Below, piece by piece: positions 48,811 through 60,772 of a stretch of 64,000 bases of DNA (positions are counted from its first letter, which is position 1; the number at the start of each line of letters is the position of its first letter). This DNA comes from Cinclus cinclus (taxonomy: Eukaryota > Chordata > Aves > Passeriformes > Cinclidae). The stretch is taken from assembly GCF_963662255.1 (NCBI RefSeq), contig NC_085049.1:29482142-29546141 (forward strand). Reading direction: 5' to 3'. The translations under genes and the position numbers were made by a program. The notes below the pieces were generated by a model, which saw only the letters and a program-made list of their open reading frames with translations, was not told the origin of the DNA and made no database searches.

Positions 48811-49200
48811 CCAGGTGTGGTCAGTGAGGATGAGGAGGATGAAGGCAGTTCCAGGTGTGGTCAGTGAGGATGAGGAGGATGAAAGCAGTTCCAGGTGTGG
48901 TCAGTGAGGATGAGGAGGATGAAGGCTGTCCCAGGTGTGGTCAGTGAGGATGAGGAGGATGAAAGCAGTTCCAGGTGTGGTCAGTGAGGATGAGGAGGAT
49001 GAAGGCAGTTCCAGGTGTGGTCAGTGAGGATGATGAGGATGAAGGCTGTCCCAGGTGTGGTCAGTGAGGATGATGAGGATGAAGGCAGTTCCAGGTGTGG
49101 TCAGTGAGGATGAGGAGGATGAAGGCTGTTCCAGGTGTGGTCAGTGAGGATGATGAGGATGAAGGCAGTCCCAAGTGTGGTCAGTGAGGATGAGGAGGGG
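48811..49200. repeat. 40-bp minisatellite, 9.75 units
   Basis: Nine complete 40-bp units and one 30-bp partial unit lie head to tail. Each begins ccaggtgtggtcagtgagga (ccaagtgtgg in the last), continues with tgaggaggat or tgatgaggat, and closes with gaaggcagtt-type variants. Units differ at only a few fixed positions (gaggag/gatgag, gaagg/gaaag, gcagtt/gctgtc/gctgtt/gcagtc), and the variants alternate along the array. This is typical of recent unequal exchange. It lies in intron 5 of CACNA1C and is not coding: 40 is not a multiple of three. Length variation between individuals is likely. Confidence 0.97.
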
Positions 49201-49536
49201 TGGGTCCTGCTAGGGGCTGCCTTCAGGGGGTTTCTGTACCTGTTCTGTTTCTGTACCAATCTCCAGGGATCTCTCACAGGACAGCAGTGACAGCATCTGC
49301 AGGGGAAACACCTGGATGCTCCCAGAGCATCGCTCAGGATGTGCAAAGGGACAGGCCCTGTGCCACAGGGCAGCACAGGAGAGGGGAGCAGCGCACCTGA
49401 GCAGGTGGGAGAGCACGTGCTTGTGCAGGGAAGATCCTTTTTCTTTCTCTTTTCTATTTCATCTTCCCAGTCCCTCCCCAGTGCCTCCAGACCCTGCCAG
49501 TGACCCCAGAAAAGAGACGAGTTGGAGGGAAAAGCT

Positions 49537-49950
49537 GTTTAAGTTGAGGGGACATTTCATTTTCCATTATTGTCTGTGTTTAAATTGGAGGGGAGCCCCT
49601 TCACCTGCGACTTTAAGGGTATCAATTAAAGGAAAACTTCCCTTTTCCATGATTTACGGATATCAGTTGAAGAGGCTTGTTTTCTGCTCAAATGTTGCTT
49701 TTTGGTGTTTTTGGTTTTTGTTTTTGTTTTTTTTTTTTTTTCCTAGCTAAAATAGAAGGGGATAACCTTTCTGATGCCATTTTTTGGGTTTGAGTTGAGG
49801 GAAAATTTCCCCATTTTCATCATCTTGCAGCTTAAATTGCAAGGTAATCTCTTTTTTCCCTTGGTTTTAAGGGTTAAAATTCAGAGGAAATACTCCTTTT
49901 TCTGGCATTTGAAGTATTTAAATAGAGGAGGAAAGGGTAGAAAAAGAGAG
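49537..49950. repeat. Diverged tandem array, about 42-bp period
   Basis: About nine degenerate units follow the pattern (g)tttaaattgaggggaa, then a pyrimidine block such as ttcccttttccat, then a gatttaaggg-like end. Clear examples start near 49537, 49577, 49620, 49662, 49785 and 49828. A poly(T) tract at about 49728-49741 interrupts the array. Units are only loosely alike, so the array is much older than the 40-bp minisatellite just upstream. Confidence 0.7.
49728..49741. repeat. Poly(T) tract inside diverged array
   Basis: A run of about 14 T follows several ttttggtttttg motifs. It is probably a slippage product within the degenerate tandem array. Confidence 0.8.
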
Positions 49951-50047
49951 AAAAAATGGCGGAAAACGTGAGGAGAAAAAGGGCGGGAAACATGAGGGGT
50001 ACAAAAGGACAGGAAACCTAAGGGGAAAAGGGAGGAAGATGTGAGGT
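49951..50047. repeat. Short tandem array, about 26-bp period
   Basis: Four imperfect units have the form aaaagggcgggaaacatgagg. They start near 49951, 49974, 50000 and 50026. The purine-rich strand is +. Two units contain ggcggaaaa or ggcgggaaa, which resemble E2F sites, but this may be coincidental. The array directly abuts the 42-bp-period array. Confidence 0.7.
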
Positions 50048-52528
50048 AATTAACACTAATGCACTAATTAATTGGGATTTTATGAACACCACTCTGCAAC
50101 AAAGAAGAAATATTGTCATTTTGAGAAGAAGCCTGGCAGAATCAGACTAAGAAGACTTTTCGGGTCTGAAAGTTCAGAGTCTTGGAAAAAAAAGGCAAGT
50201 TGGGTGTTTCTAAGAATTGTCTTACTTTTTATAGGCATGTCTTTCTCGAGAGGAATTCTGTATTAGCAAACCTACCATTAATTTCCTTGGATGTGTTCCA
50301 CAGTGCAACAATGCCAAGTGCATTTTAGCAGCTGGGGCTTTTTCTTGTGCCATCTTGCTAAATATTGGTTGAAATCCAAAAAGGCTTGTAAGTACACAAG
50401 GGGATATGTAGGTAATCCCATTGCTTTAGGTGCAGACAATTACATGCTCAAAGATAAAGCTCATTCTTCAGTAACTGCCTGAATCGATGAGACAGCAACC
50501 AGCCCCTCTCATCATCTTGCTGAGAGAAAAACACAGCATCATATAATAGCTCTAAAACACCTGCAGCAGCCCTAAAAGTCCATTTCCCATAGCTTTGAGA
50601 AACATCAGTTACTTGGTATAAGCTTTTTTCCTCCATTCTTCCACAATCCCTCTTCTTCCCCTTTGTATTCTAAACTTTTGGGTTAATACAGTCCTCTGGA
50701 GGCTAAAAAGGGCTTGACCTGGTATAAAAAGCAATGTTTTTCCCATGTAATAAATATTTAAAACGTTTTATCAGTGTAAATAAAGGCTAAATTCTGTGAG
50801 CCCAGGGAATGGCATTAACATGTTTTGCTTGCTGAAACATTTATGGAATCACTGTCAGCCAACAGAACACAGCCAAGAGGATTTTTTTAAAGGTAAACTG
50901 AAGTGCTTTTAAAATAAATACTAAGAGTTGTTTAAGATCTTCAATTATTAACAGATGAAAAGTGTGGGCTGAAAAAGTGCAAGCAATCCCTTTCATTGCA
51001 CTTTCCTTAATCCCTGTGCAGTTCTGTGTCCAGCCTGGAGTGAGCTCCTCAAGGCAGATGCTGCACCTTAACAGATGTCTGCAGAGAGTATAGCACACAA
51101 ATAAGTAGATTAAGAATGCCAAATATTTGAAAACCCTTTATTTTTATATTTATTTCTCAGGACTTAAGTTCAAGACCCTGTGTTTATGGTTGGCCAGTGC
51201 TTACATTGCCAGCCTCTGCAAACAGTGCTGCAAAAACTTGGATCTGCTTTAGAAAGCAGTTATTGGCATCATCTGCTTTAAACCCAGAGGCCAGCTCTGC
51301 AGTGTGATCAGGTCCTCTGACTTAATTATGAATATCAGCTGCACAGCTCATTTCTAGGAGTGTAAGCCTTACCTCTACAAGTGAGAAAAAAATTCCAAAG
51401 ACATGCAATGGTGTGAACACTTGTGTGGAGTTGTATGTATTGCACCATGCAAAGATTAAGAGCATACATGAGTTGGGACAGAGAAATCATTCTTTTATAA
51501 GCTGCACTCTATTTTCTTCCTCTGCACAGAGAAAGGGCCCATAAGAGCATGGAGAATTCTCACCACTGGTTAGAAAAATCTTTGTGACTGCTTGTAAGGG
51601 GGTGGTTGACCTTGATTCACTCTGATGAGGAATGCATCTGCACCTCTGGGGCTTCAGAACACAGATTTGGTGTGTGTTTGAAGTGTGTGAGGTTTTTATT
51701 TTAAAAGTCATTCTGTTCCATGTACCCATCTTCCCCCAACCTTTAATCCTTCCTCATCTGCTCTCCCTGTTCTCCCCTTTGCCAGTACAATGAATTTTCT
51801 GAGTGTCTGGGCATGGTTCCTCGTGCCATTCCTTGCAACAGCTCTTTGTGTTGCAAGCAGCTGCCTGACAGAATAAAAGCAATTTCCAGGCAGCAGCTGT
51901 GTTGCAGCAATAAGCTCAGCATCAATGTGGGGAGCCTGGTGATATGCATGAGTCTCTTGCTTTTCTGCAAGTAGCATCCATTACATCTCCTGAGGGCATT
52001 TGTAAAGCTGCTGCATAGTTAGAGTTTTTTTAATATTTAGAAACTCTCTGAGTACTTTGATGGTCATGTATTTAAGTTTGGTAATAATTGGAATAATCTG
52101 GATTTAAAACAGGCTGCCCTGAAGGGATACTGCACAGTACCCACATCAATTCATGCTAAAAGCATTCAGTACCTCATGTCCTCTTCAAAGCTGGCTTATT
52201 ATTCTCAAGAAGCTTTTCTCTAATTGAGCTTCTGAAGGTACTGTACATCTTCTGGTGGTACACATTCGCCTTGACCATCTAAACATTATCTCAAGCTTAT
52301 GGTACAAACCTTTGTTTTCATACACCCTGCTTTATTAACACAAAGGGTGTTGCTTTGTGCAGATATTATCTTCTCTGGACATCGGTAGTAGGCTGAAGCA
52401 TTTTCATGGTGTTGAGTGTTAATGAAGCTTTTTTTAAAACTAGAGAGCTCTTTTGTTCATCTTTTTGTCTGTCCTCAGTACCCTTTCAAGAGCACTGGGT
52501 ATAACCTATGATGAATGTTAGAAGAAAT

Positions 52529-52550
52529 TAATAATAATAATAATAATAAA
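52529..52550. repeat. (AAT)n microsatellite
   Basis: About seven copies of a 3-bp unit lie in intron 5. No other feature is associated with it. Confidence 0.88.
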
Positions 52551-54898
52551 GGGTAAATTACATAAAACCTGGTATTAGAACTCTTGAACTCATAAGCTTG
52601 GCTACATTTTGGGTTAACAAGTCACTGAAAAGGGAGGGTGTCGCAATTGGCCAAGCAGCCAACAGCAGCCTGAGTCCCCAGTGACCTGGGACTGCTCCCC
52701 AAAGGGCCTTACTGGTCCAGTTACATAAGCAAGGTAATTATGTAATCAACCACACTTCAGTTATAAACTTGGGATTGTATATAACTCTGGTGGCCAGCTG
52801 TAGGCCACCGCAGTAGGCCTTTAATTGCTTTTGTGAAGATTTAGTTGAAGCAACAAATATTTTCAATCTGCAGAGTTTGTGTGTGTTGTTTTCAGGTTTG
52901 CATCCATCCATAGTCTTTAAACTTTCTTGTACTTTTGTACTTGTTTGGCAGAAGGTGAGACATTGTTTTAATTTTCTGGGAAATGTAACATTCTGGACCA
53001 ATGTAAAGAATTGGAGCAATGCTGGTATTTACTGCGCTTCATTTTCTGCACATATTTAGAATTAGTAGATTCAAAGATGTGGGCATTTAGAGGAAAAGGT
53101 TGACTACTTCATGTAAGCACAGATTTTTTTTTTTTCCCCCCCAGAGATACTGCTTATCAAGAAAAGCACCCAGAGGCAACTGAGCAAGCAGAGTGGCCCA
53201 CTCTTGTACAGCATGTTTTGATGCTGTCAGTAATGTAATTCTTTTCAGAGTCTCTGTGGAAGCCAGAATGTTTCATGCTGAATGGCACTGCCACTGGATA
53301 GGAGCATATCCCTTGGACAGATAACTGATAACAGATAACTGAACCACTGTAGACACCTGAAAAAGTGTTCTGACATCTGAGAGATTAGAATCCAGCCAGT
53401 ACTTGCTAGCAGGCAGTGAGGGATGCTGCTGGTGAGGCAGCTGTGCCACTCTTGGTTGCCTCTGCTGTGTTCCATCATGGCTGTGGAGCAAAGGCAGTCT
53501 CAGCCTTAGCTGTGAGCTGACAAGTGGATTGCCTACAAGGGAAAGTGCTTGTCAAGAGATGTGTCATCCTCATTAGAAAGTATTTAAATGAAGGCATTTT
53601 TTTAAAAGAAAGTCTAAGATCTTAGATGATAGATTTTAAAAGTTATTAGTTATCACAAGCTCTCTTGGCAGATGTATAACCGACATTTACAACTCATGAA
53701 TCACATTTTTCAAAAATCACAGCTAATATCAACTTCTCTGAGGAGATGACAGCATTTTCAGGAGACATTAATGACTTCTGGCTCTCAGTCATTGCAAAAT
53801 CATGAGCTTGTAATTGTTCTGATCTGGCTATGTGTAGACTATAGACTTCTAGAGGTCTCTCAATACTTCCAACGTTAATAACTTGCCAGAGACAGGGATT
53901 GCTGTCATTCCTACTCAAAATGATAACTTTAAGATCTTTGTAAATGCAAATCCTTACTAAAGGCTTATGAGGCTGGCTTTATTGTTCTGGTTTTACAAAA
54001 TGAGGGGAAGGAGACAGAGCTGCATGAATCTGCAGCTTGAGTCAAGTGCATCTGAGGGTACAGTTGCTTAGTGATTTAGAAAACTTGGCTACAAGTCACC
54101 TTCCCTGGGCTGTTGTGGGAATGTTTGGCTTGCTCATGATTAGGTCTTTCAACAGTCTCATACCTTAACAATCATGTAATAATATTTTGCTCATATCCAT
54201 TTCTGGGCAGCCTCTGTTAAAAGGTGACCTATAAATCGTGGGACAAAACCAACACTGCTGGTTCTGACTTTCCCTCTGTTGAGACTGAAGTTAGATGAGG
54301 TGGGTGTGGAGCATAGGAAGATCCGAAGAGGGCTGGGAGTTCTCACTCAATAGGGGTTTGATGGTTCTTGGGCACCTCAGGTTCTGCCTGGGACTGGCTT
54401 GACTTCTGGAAGCTCCCAGATTCAGTGGAGGGACATGACTTCAGTTTGACACCTCTCCCCATGCTCTGGAGTGCAGCTCTGTGCACCCCAGCATTTCCCC
54501 TCTCATGTGTACCATGGTTCTTGTCCCTCTTCAGGCTTCATTGCTCTTTGTTTTTCCTGTGCTTTAACTCTCCTCAATACCATGTGTGCAACACCTTAAG
54601 CCAGTTTTTCAAGAACAAGCAAGCTAGTTGAAATATTCCTTACTCAGGATGGGGATATTTTGGTGACAGGAAAGGTAATAACAGTTTCACTTTGGTCTGT
54701 GATCTGGGAAGTGGTGGTAAGTTTTGAAATGTTGGGGATCTTCTGGGGAGGTAATCTGTAAATGAACATCTTTGCACCATCAAGGTAATGAGTTCAGGTG
54801 AAGGGAACAAAATAAAACTGAAACACTACTGTGCAATTTGTAGCCTCTCTGAGTTTTGCTGTCTTGCTGATAAGTGCTTCCTTCTGTTCTTTCTGCAG

Positions 54899-55060
54899 GT
54901 CTCCAGGTGGTTTTAAATTCAATTATCAAGGCCATGGTCCCTTTGTTGCATATTGCCCTGCTGGTGCTGTTTGTCATTATTATCTATGCCATTATTGGAC
55001 TGGAGTTATTCATGGGGAAGATGCATAAGACCTGCTACCATGTGCAAGGGGGACTGATAG
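54899..55060 (+). CDS. CACNA1C: CACNA1C exon 6: Cav1.2 domain I, S4-S5 linker and S5
   Basis: This 162-bp exon begins with two bases that complete the serine split from exon 5 and ends one base into an aspartate codon at a gtaagg donor. The peptide opens [20 protein letters not shown] (the S4-S5 linker and the start of S5), continues through the hydrophobic S5 helix ([12 protein letters not shown]) and ends in the extracellular turret with [10 protein letters not shown]. Family members share this block almost residue for residue; FMGK rather than FIGK supports Cav1.2. The last residues are HVQGGLI, one residue longer than the mammalian NQEGIA-type end, so the exon is 3 bp longer than the 159 bp I calculate for human. 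Confidence 0.97.
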
Positions 55061-56680
55061 GTAAGGGGAGCACACACGAACATACAATGATTTTCAGAGG
55101 GAGGTTTTTCCCATGTGTAATTTCTTCTGGCACAGGAGGTAGGTGGCTGTTGCTCACTGCTTATGTACTTCTTAGAGGTTTCACAATTTGACCACTGCAG
55201 ACTGAGCTACACAAGAGATGGTGTCAGAGAAATCAACAACTCACATGTTTTATTATCAATCTCATACACAAATGCATCTTTGTTTCAAACCAGTATCTTT
55301 GTAAAAGAATATATATTTCAGGGCAGTACCTTATTTTTTTAGTCATAGGCTGCAACTTTGGTTAGAAGTGCCACCAGAAAGAAAACAAAATTAAATTAAT
55401 TGGAAGAAACTTTTTTACATCAAACCCATCAGGAAATGTCTTTATTTCAAATTATTTACAGAAAGAAATATTCACATTTCAAAATAATTCAATTGCGCTG
55501 TCACTCATCTAACCATCTGTTCATTTTCATTTGATTTATTGATCTTGAACAGCAGCTATTTCTCATATTGTAGAGGCTATTAATGCCTACTACCCAGTTC
55601 AGCTCATAAGAAAATAGTGTACAATTGTTTCAGAAGTTCTGCATTTTCTGCTTTTATAATGTTGGCAGACTTCATTTTCTGGAAATGATGCTAGAACTAT
55701 AATGAACTGTCACTCTGGTTTGCATCTTTAAAGTGGGTGTATTTTTCTCCATTCTGTCTGGAAGTATTTACATTACAGCATCTAATTCTGATATTACTGT
55801 TTCTGGCATCCTTTCATGATCAGAATGTGATCACAATTTTTAAAAATTACATTGTTTACCACATCATAAGATGAGAAACAAACATAATTACCTACTCCCC
55901 TGCAGATACGTACGTACCTGCATCTGTTAAAAATGTAGCACAAAGATCTGAAATCCGTATATTTAAAAAAAAAAACATATTGCAGATATTTTTTTTCTTA
56001 TAAAAATGTTTTCTGGAGCATTCTTTATATACCAAAGCATTTAGTTTGCTGTGTTATACAGGCTGTCAGGTCTTTGAAAACACCTGTACAGAATGAGAGT
56101 TGGATAATCAAGCAGCAGTCTTAGTTTCTGAGTGCCACTGGGCTACCGATAAAAAGCCACACATCATCTAAATGCCGAAAGAGCAGAGCTCCAGACACTC
56201 TCTGCTGTAATTCAGCAGTGGTCCATTGCCACATCAGCCTGTCTCCAGAGCACTGAAGCCTGTCTGCTGCAGGGGCTCAGCCTCCTTCAGCAGTGCTAGT
56301 CAGTGCTGTGCCTCCAAGACTAACCCAGATGCCAGGTGACTGCAGTAGGAAAACGCTGGCCATGACACACAGCCTAATGAAACATGATGGGCTTGATCTA
56401 ATGTTCCCTGTCCTGTTGAAAGGCATGAATTCTTCCTCACAGGAGGTTATACTTTGGAAAATAAAAGTTCATCTCAGTTTTGACTATAAAATTTGACAGC
56501 TTGGCTAATATTTGTTGTGAAAAGAAAGCGAAGCGTGACAGTGAGCAGTTGCCTGTGTATTCCTGAGAAATCCGTCAAAGTCTGCAAAATACATTTGTTA
56601 AAATCTGATATCCTTTCACTGGCTTATCAGCATGTCAAATGGTTTCCTTCAGCTGTTTTTTTCCCCTTCTCTCCTTTAAG
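55061..56680 (+). other. CACNA1C: CACNA1C intron 6
   Basis: This 1.6-kb intron is AT-rich and ends in a pyrimidine tract and ctcctttaag. It contains a 10-bp perfect palindrome, tacgtacgta, at about 55907 and a poly(A) run near 55965. No transposon or gene is recognised. Confidence 0.93.
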
Positions 56681-56877
56681 ATACACCTGCAGAAGATGAT
56701 CCATCTCCGTGTGCCCCCCAGTCTGCCCACGGGCGGCAGTGTCAGAACGGTACCGAGTGCAAGGCGGGCTGGGAGGGACCTAAGCACGGCATTACCAACT
56801 TTGACAATTTTGCTTTTGCCATGCTCACGGTGTTTCAGTGCATCACCATGGAGGGCTGGACAGACGTGCTGTACTGG
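56681..56877 (+). CDS. CACNA1C: CACNA1C exon 7: Cav1.2 domain I pore loop
   Basis: This 197-bp exon is the same length as its mammalian counterpart. Its first two bases complete the aspartate codon from exon 6, and it ends in phase 0 at a gtacgt donor. The peptide starts [20 protein letters not shown] (extracellular turret), then has an NGT glycosylation sequon (residues 22-24) and cysteines at 10, 20, 26 and 53. It continues through [20 protein letters not shown] (P-helix) to [12 protein letters not shown]. Glutamate 57 of the exon peptide is the domain I member of the four-glutamate calcium selectivity filter. Turret residues differ from mammals (APQSAHG for [16 protein letters not shown] for TVCKPGWDG, from memory); the pore is unchanged. 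Confidence 0.97.
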
Positions 56878-59800
56878 GTACGTATCCGAAAATGACAGGC
56901 TGAGAGTCCTGCTCGTGCTCACAGCTATGTTGAAACTTGGGGGCTTTAGCTTTCTTGCTTGTTCTCTAGAGTGAAGGCATGGTTGCTAGCATGGAGCTTG
57001 AATTAACTCAGCTTACTGTTAGGTAAAATGGAGGGGTTATCTGGTGCAATGGAATCAAATGTAAATATTGACTTTCCATTGATATTTTAATTCTGAATGA
57101 TAACAGACGGCTCATTGATTTGAAGGTTTGCAATGTACCTTGGTTGAGCAGAAAGTCATTGAAAGACCCTCTCTGCAAGAGTGAAACATCTCATACATGT
57201 CCAGATTACTGAGGAAGAAGAATTTGTGACAGACAACCATATGCTCTACTGTGGTATTTGTGTTACAAAGGCACTACATTTGTCAGCTCATAGGTTTGAT
57301 AAGAAAGGCCTCACTAATTCCAGCAGTACTCCCAATTATGACTTTTGTCATAGAAGAATTTATTCAAATGCTATTAGCTCTGATACTGGAAACAATCACG
57401 CTCACATATTTTTAGCCAAAATATGATGCTACCTGTAATAAAATTGAGTCTTATCTTGTCCTGTAGCCTTATTCTGGGCATTTCAGCAGCTTTAGTTTGT
57501 ACCTTTTAATTCCTAATGTATTGGGAAATTCACTGCAATGCAATTATACTATAGGAGTTAATATCAGGTTTCGTTTTCACCAGTAGATCATAAATAAATA
57601 TGTTTTTGGATGCAGCTCTGGCCATCAGCTTTTGCAGCAATGTTATAGCCTAGGACTTTCATTCACACACAGCACAGTCCTGTCTGTATAAAACTAACCC
57701 AGACTCAACTTGTAAGTCTGGTATGTCATGACACACCTGGTTCTCCAGATGGTTGGATGTGTTAAAATGAATGATGTAGTTTGACTCGAGAAAGCTCAAA
57801 GCACACAAAAGGATAATCTGGACTGAGGCATCTTGCACTGTTAGTCAACAAGCTTCTCTCTTAAACATGAGCCTGAAGCTGCCTTCTACCCACCAGTGAT
57901 TTAGAGTTTGATTTCCCTTTGAAGATTTAGCTTATCTGCAAAGAATAGTCTCTGTGTGGAACAGCTAGAAGTTGTCTCTTTATGTTCTTGAGATTAGATT
58001 AGAATAGTTACTATAGCTTCCTTTTAATGCCTGAGATAAAGGGCAGAGATCAAACCACAAGGGGAGTCTGGGTCTCAGCAAAAAAAATTGCCATTACTAG
58101 AAAAGAGGGTATAAATTAATAAAATAATGAAGAGCAGAAGTTAAAGGCAGAAGAGAAACTGGGCAAAACTGCTCCACAGTTCAACTATGGCTACATAAAG
58201 CATACCTATCTTTTTAGCATGTTTAGCTCACATTTCTCCATCCTGTATGTGATTGAGAGGATTTATTTACAGGGAAAACAGGAGAAAGTAAATGATATGA
58301 AAAGAATAAATGAAAATAGTTTTGGCCCTGTATACCATTCAGAATTGTGAAACCTCTCCGGAAGTTATCATCAGAGTCTCCAGACATGTGCTAAGAAAGA
58401 CCCTTCCAATTCTTACCCTTTAGGGTCCATGAGTCATTTTAATGACTTGATATGAATCATGTTTAACTCATTATCAGTTATCTAATAACAGGAGCCAAAA
58501 ACATGTACTCACTACCAAAAGGTTTTCTACCATGACTGCAGCAGAGTCTGATTTTTATGGTGTCCCTGCAGCAAACTGAATTTTAGTTGTTGGCTTTTGT
58601 TTGGTATTCAGCCAGCTTTTTTTCACTGATTTCCTGAGCTGTTCTTTTTTTTCTTTAGAGACAGAATGCTGAACTTAGACCTTAAATTAATGCAGATTGT
58701 TGGTCATTATTTTTAGGGGTATGCATATAGTGAGCCTTTTAGATTATGACATTGTTAGAATGCTTGCTTTGGGAAGAGCAGAAATATTTGTTATCATCAG
58801 TTCCCAGTTATTCCTGGACAAGACTACAAAAGATAAGAGCTAACACTGCAGAAAAAAAAAATGTCAGTAACTGAGGAGGAGGGAATTCATTTCATAAAGT
58901 AAAAAAGTGCCACCTATGTTTAAAGACCATGAAATACAAAGTTTGAGTAAATACCTGAACACCTGAGCTGGCAGATATTTTTGGTTAAGCTGCTGGAAAC
59001 AATCCTAAGAATACTATTGTCCCATATGACTTTTGCCTCTTTGTGCTATAGTGACAAAGCAGACAGAATTCAGCTTTGATCAGTGTTTACCATTTGGTAA
59101 GGGAGGTGTCTGAGGTGTTTCCTTCTGCAGAGGGGTCTGTGCCATGCTGGGGTCAGATGCTGCTTCAGCATCTCTTGCAGGGCACGCCTAGGAGAAACAC
59201 TATTGCTTAATATTTCTGTGTAGAAATGGTCTCTAAATGCTCACACTGTCATTTCATTTAATATCCAAGCATATCTATTATGGTTTGCACAGTCAGGTTT
59301 AGAATCCATGGCAAGGGCATTCCTACTTAATTTAGCCAGATCAAAAGGAAGAGTACTCTGGATAATAATGGATAGAAAAAATGCAACATTTCAGTTGTTG
59401 AAGAATTTCAGTAAGTGAGGTAGGATACAAATATCTATCTTAACCTTACTGTGAGCCACTGTTTCCTTACTGCAGTCTGACTCATACATTACTTTATTCC
59501 CAGTCTTTGCCTTTTTGGCTGAGGAGGAGTGGACTTGTCATAGACAACCCATTGGGTGCTGCATCTCCACAGGGTGCAGAGATAGGAGGGTATTCTCTTC
59601 TCAGCTCTGAAAGATCTCCTGAAACCACAGTGAGATCACAAAAATTAAATTTTTCTTTATAAGGAAATAAATCTGCACAGTTATTTAAATTAGAAATACA
59701 GAGTTTGCTGTCCATTTTACACTGAAAGTAGATTTAAAAATACAGTGTAAGAAAATTTGAGATGCAGCTCAGACAGTTTTGCAGACAAAAATTAAACTTA

Positions 59801-60753
59801 ACCATGTTAGCTAATGGGCTAATATTTAAAAGTGCTGAGCATTCAAAGCTCAAGCAGACTGTCAAGTTCTCAGCTCCTCTGCAATTCAGGGTAGACAACA
59901 AGGTTTGAATCTGGGGTCCTGCTGGGGTCAATGGCAAAATTGTCATTAATTTCAAAAGGTCAGGATCTCACTTTGTATTTTGCAAAATCTTGATCATGTT
60001 GTTGAGATTTCTCACATGCAGTCATAGTACAATATGAGCACTTACAGATGCCTGATCAAGGCCTTCATATCTGTTGAGATTAGTCTTCCAAGGACATACA
60101 TGTGGATGCAGAGAATTTTCTTTGCTCCCTTCTTAAATCTGAAAATGTGTGCCTGGCCTAAAACTCAGCAGAACAACAGATAAAGCTCTGGGCTGAATTA
60201 CTTGGCTGGAAGTGTTGATATCATGGAGCAATTCCCTTGCTTTGTACTTTTCTATAAGTGCTTCTCAATTATATCTTCTTATTTAAAAATAAAAAATAAA
60301 AAAAATTAAAAAACCCCACAACTTTTTAAAGATAATTAGATCTCTGCATTCTTCTCAGTTGGAATGGAGGGAGCTTAGCACATTTCAGCATGTTGCCCTG
60401 AAAAATATAGTAGTCATTTCATGAAACCTGTATCTGTCCTGTGCCACAATTTGCAAGGTAAATGCTGCATGTTTCAAAGTTAGAAAGCTGAGTGACCTTC
60501 CACAAGCCCTGGACTCCTAATCCACTTAATAGCTAGCTCTTCAGATTTTAACTTCAGTTTCCTGCTTCCTTCTTCATGTTTCCCTATGCAGGCTTTCCAC
60601 CTGTGTAGGGAAGCCTGTCTCCTTTCTCAGGGAGTGCTGTTTCCCAGCCTCTGATACACATCCTCACAAAAAGATAATCAGAGACAGAAAAGCAATAAAC
60701 TTTTATTCCCTCAAAGGACTTGGCATCACTAAGATCAATACACTTTCCAATCT

Positions 60754-60772
60754 CCTCTCTCTCTCTCTCTCT
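60754..60772. repeat. (CT)n microsatellite
   Basis: About nine CT dinucleotides lie in intron 7. The run looks like a polypyrimidine tract followed by cttag, but no open protein-like exon with a donor follows. Confidence 0.88.

Noticed and set aside
48811..49200. Coding repeat protein (Glu/Asp-rich) from the minisatellite
   Set aside because: The 40-bp unit shifts frame at every repeat and stops occur in each frame, so no repeat protein is encoded.
50324..50391. Exon-like segment ending at gtaagt near 50391
   Set aside because: The acceptor (gtgcattttag) is weak, and the open frame does not match the phase of any neighbouring candidate.
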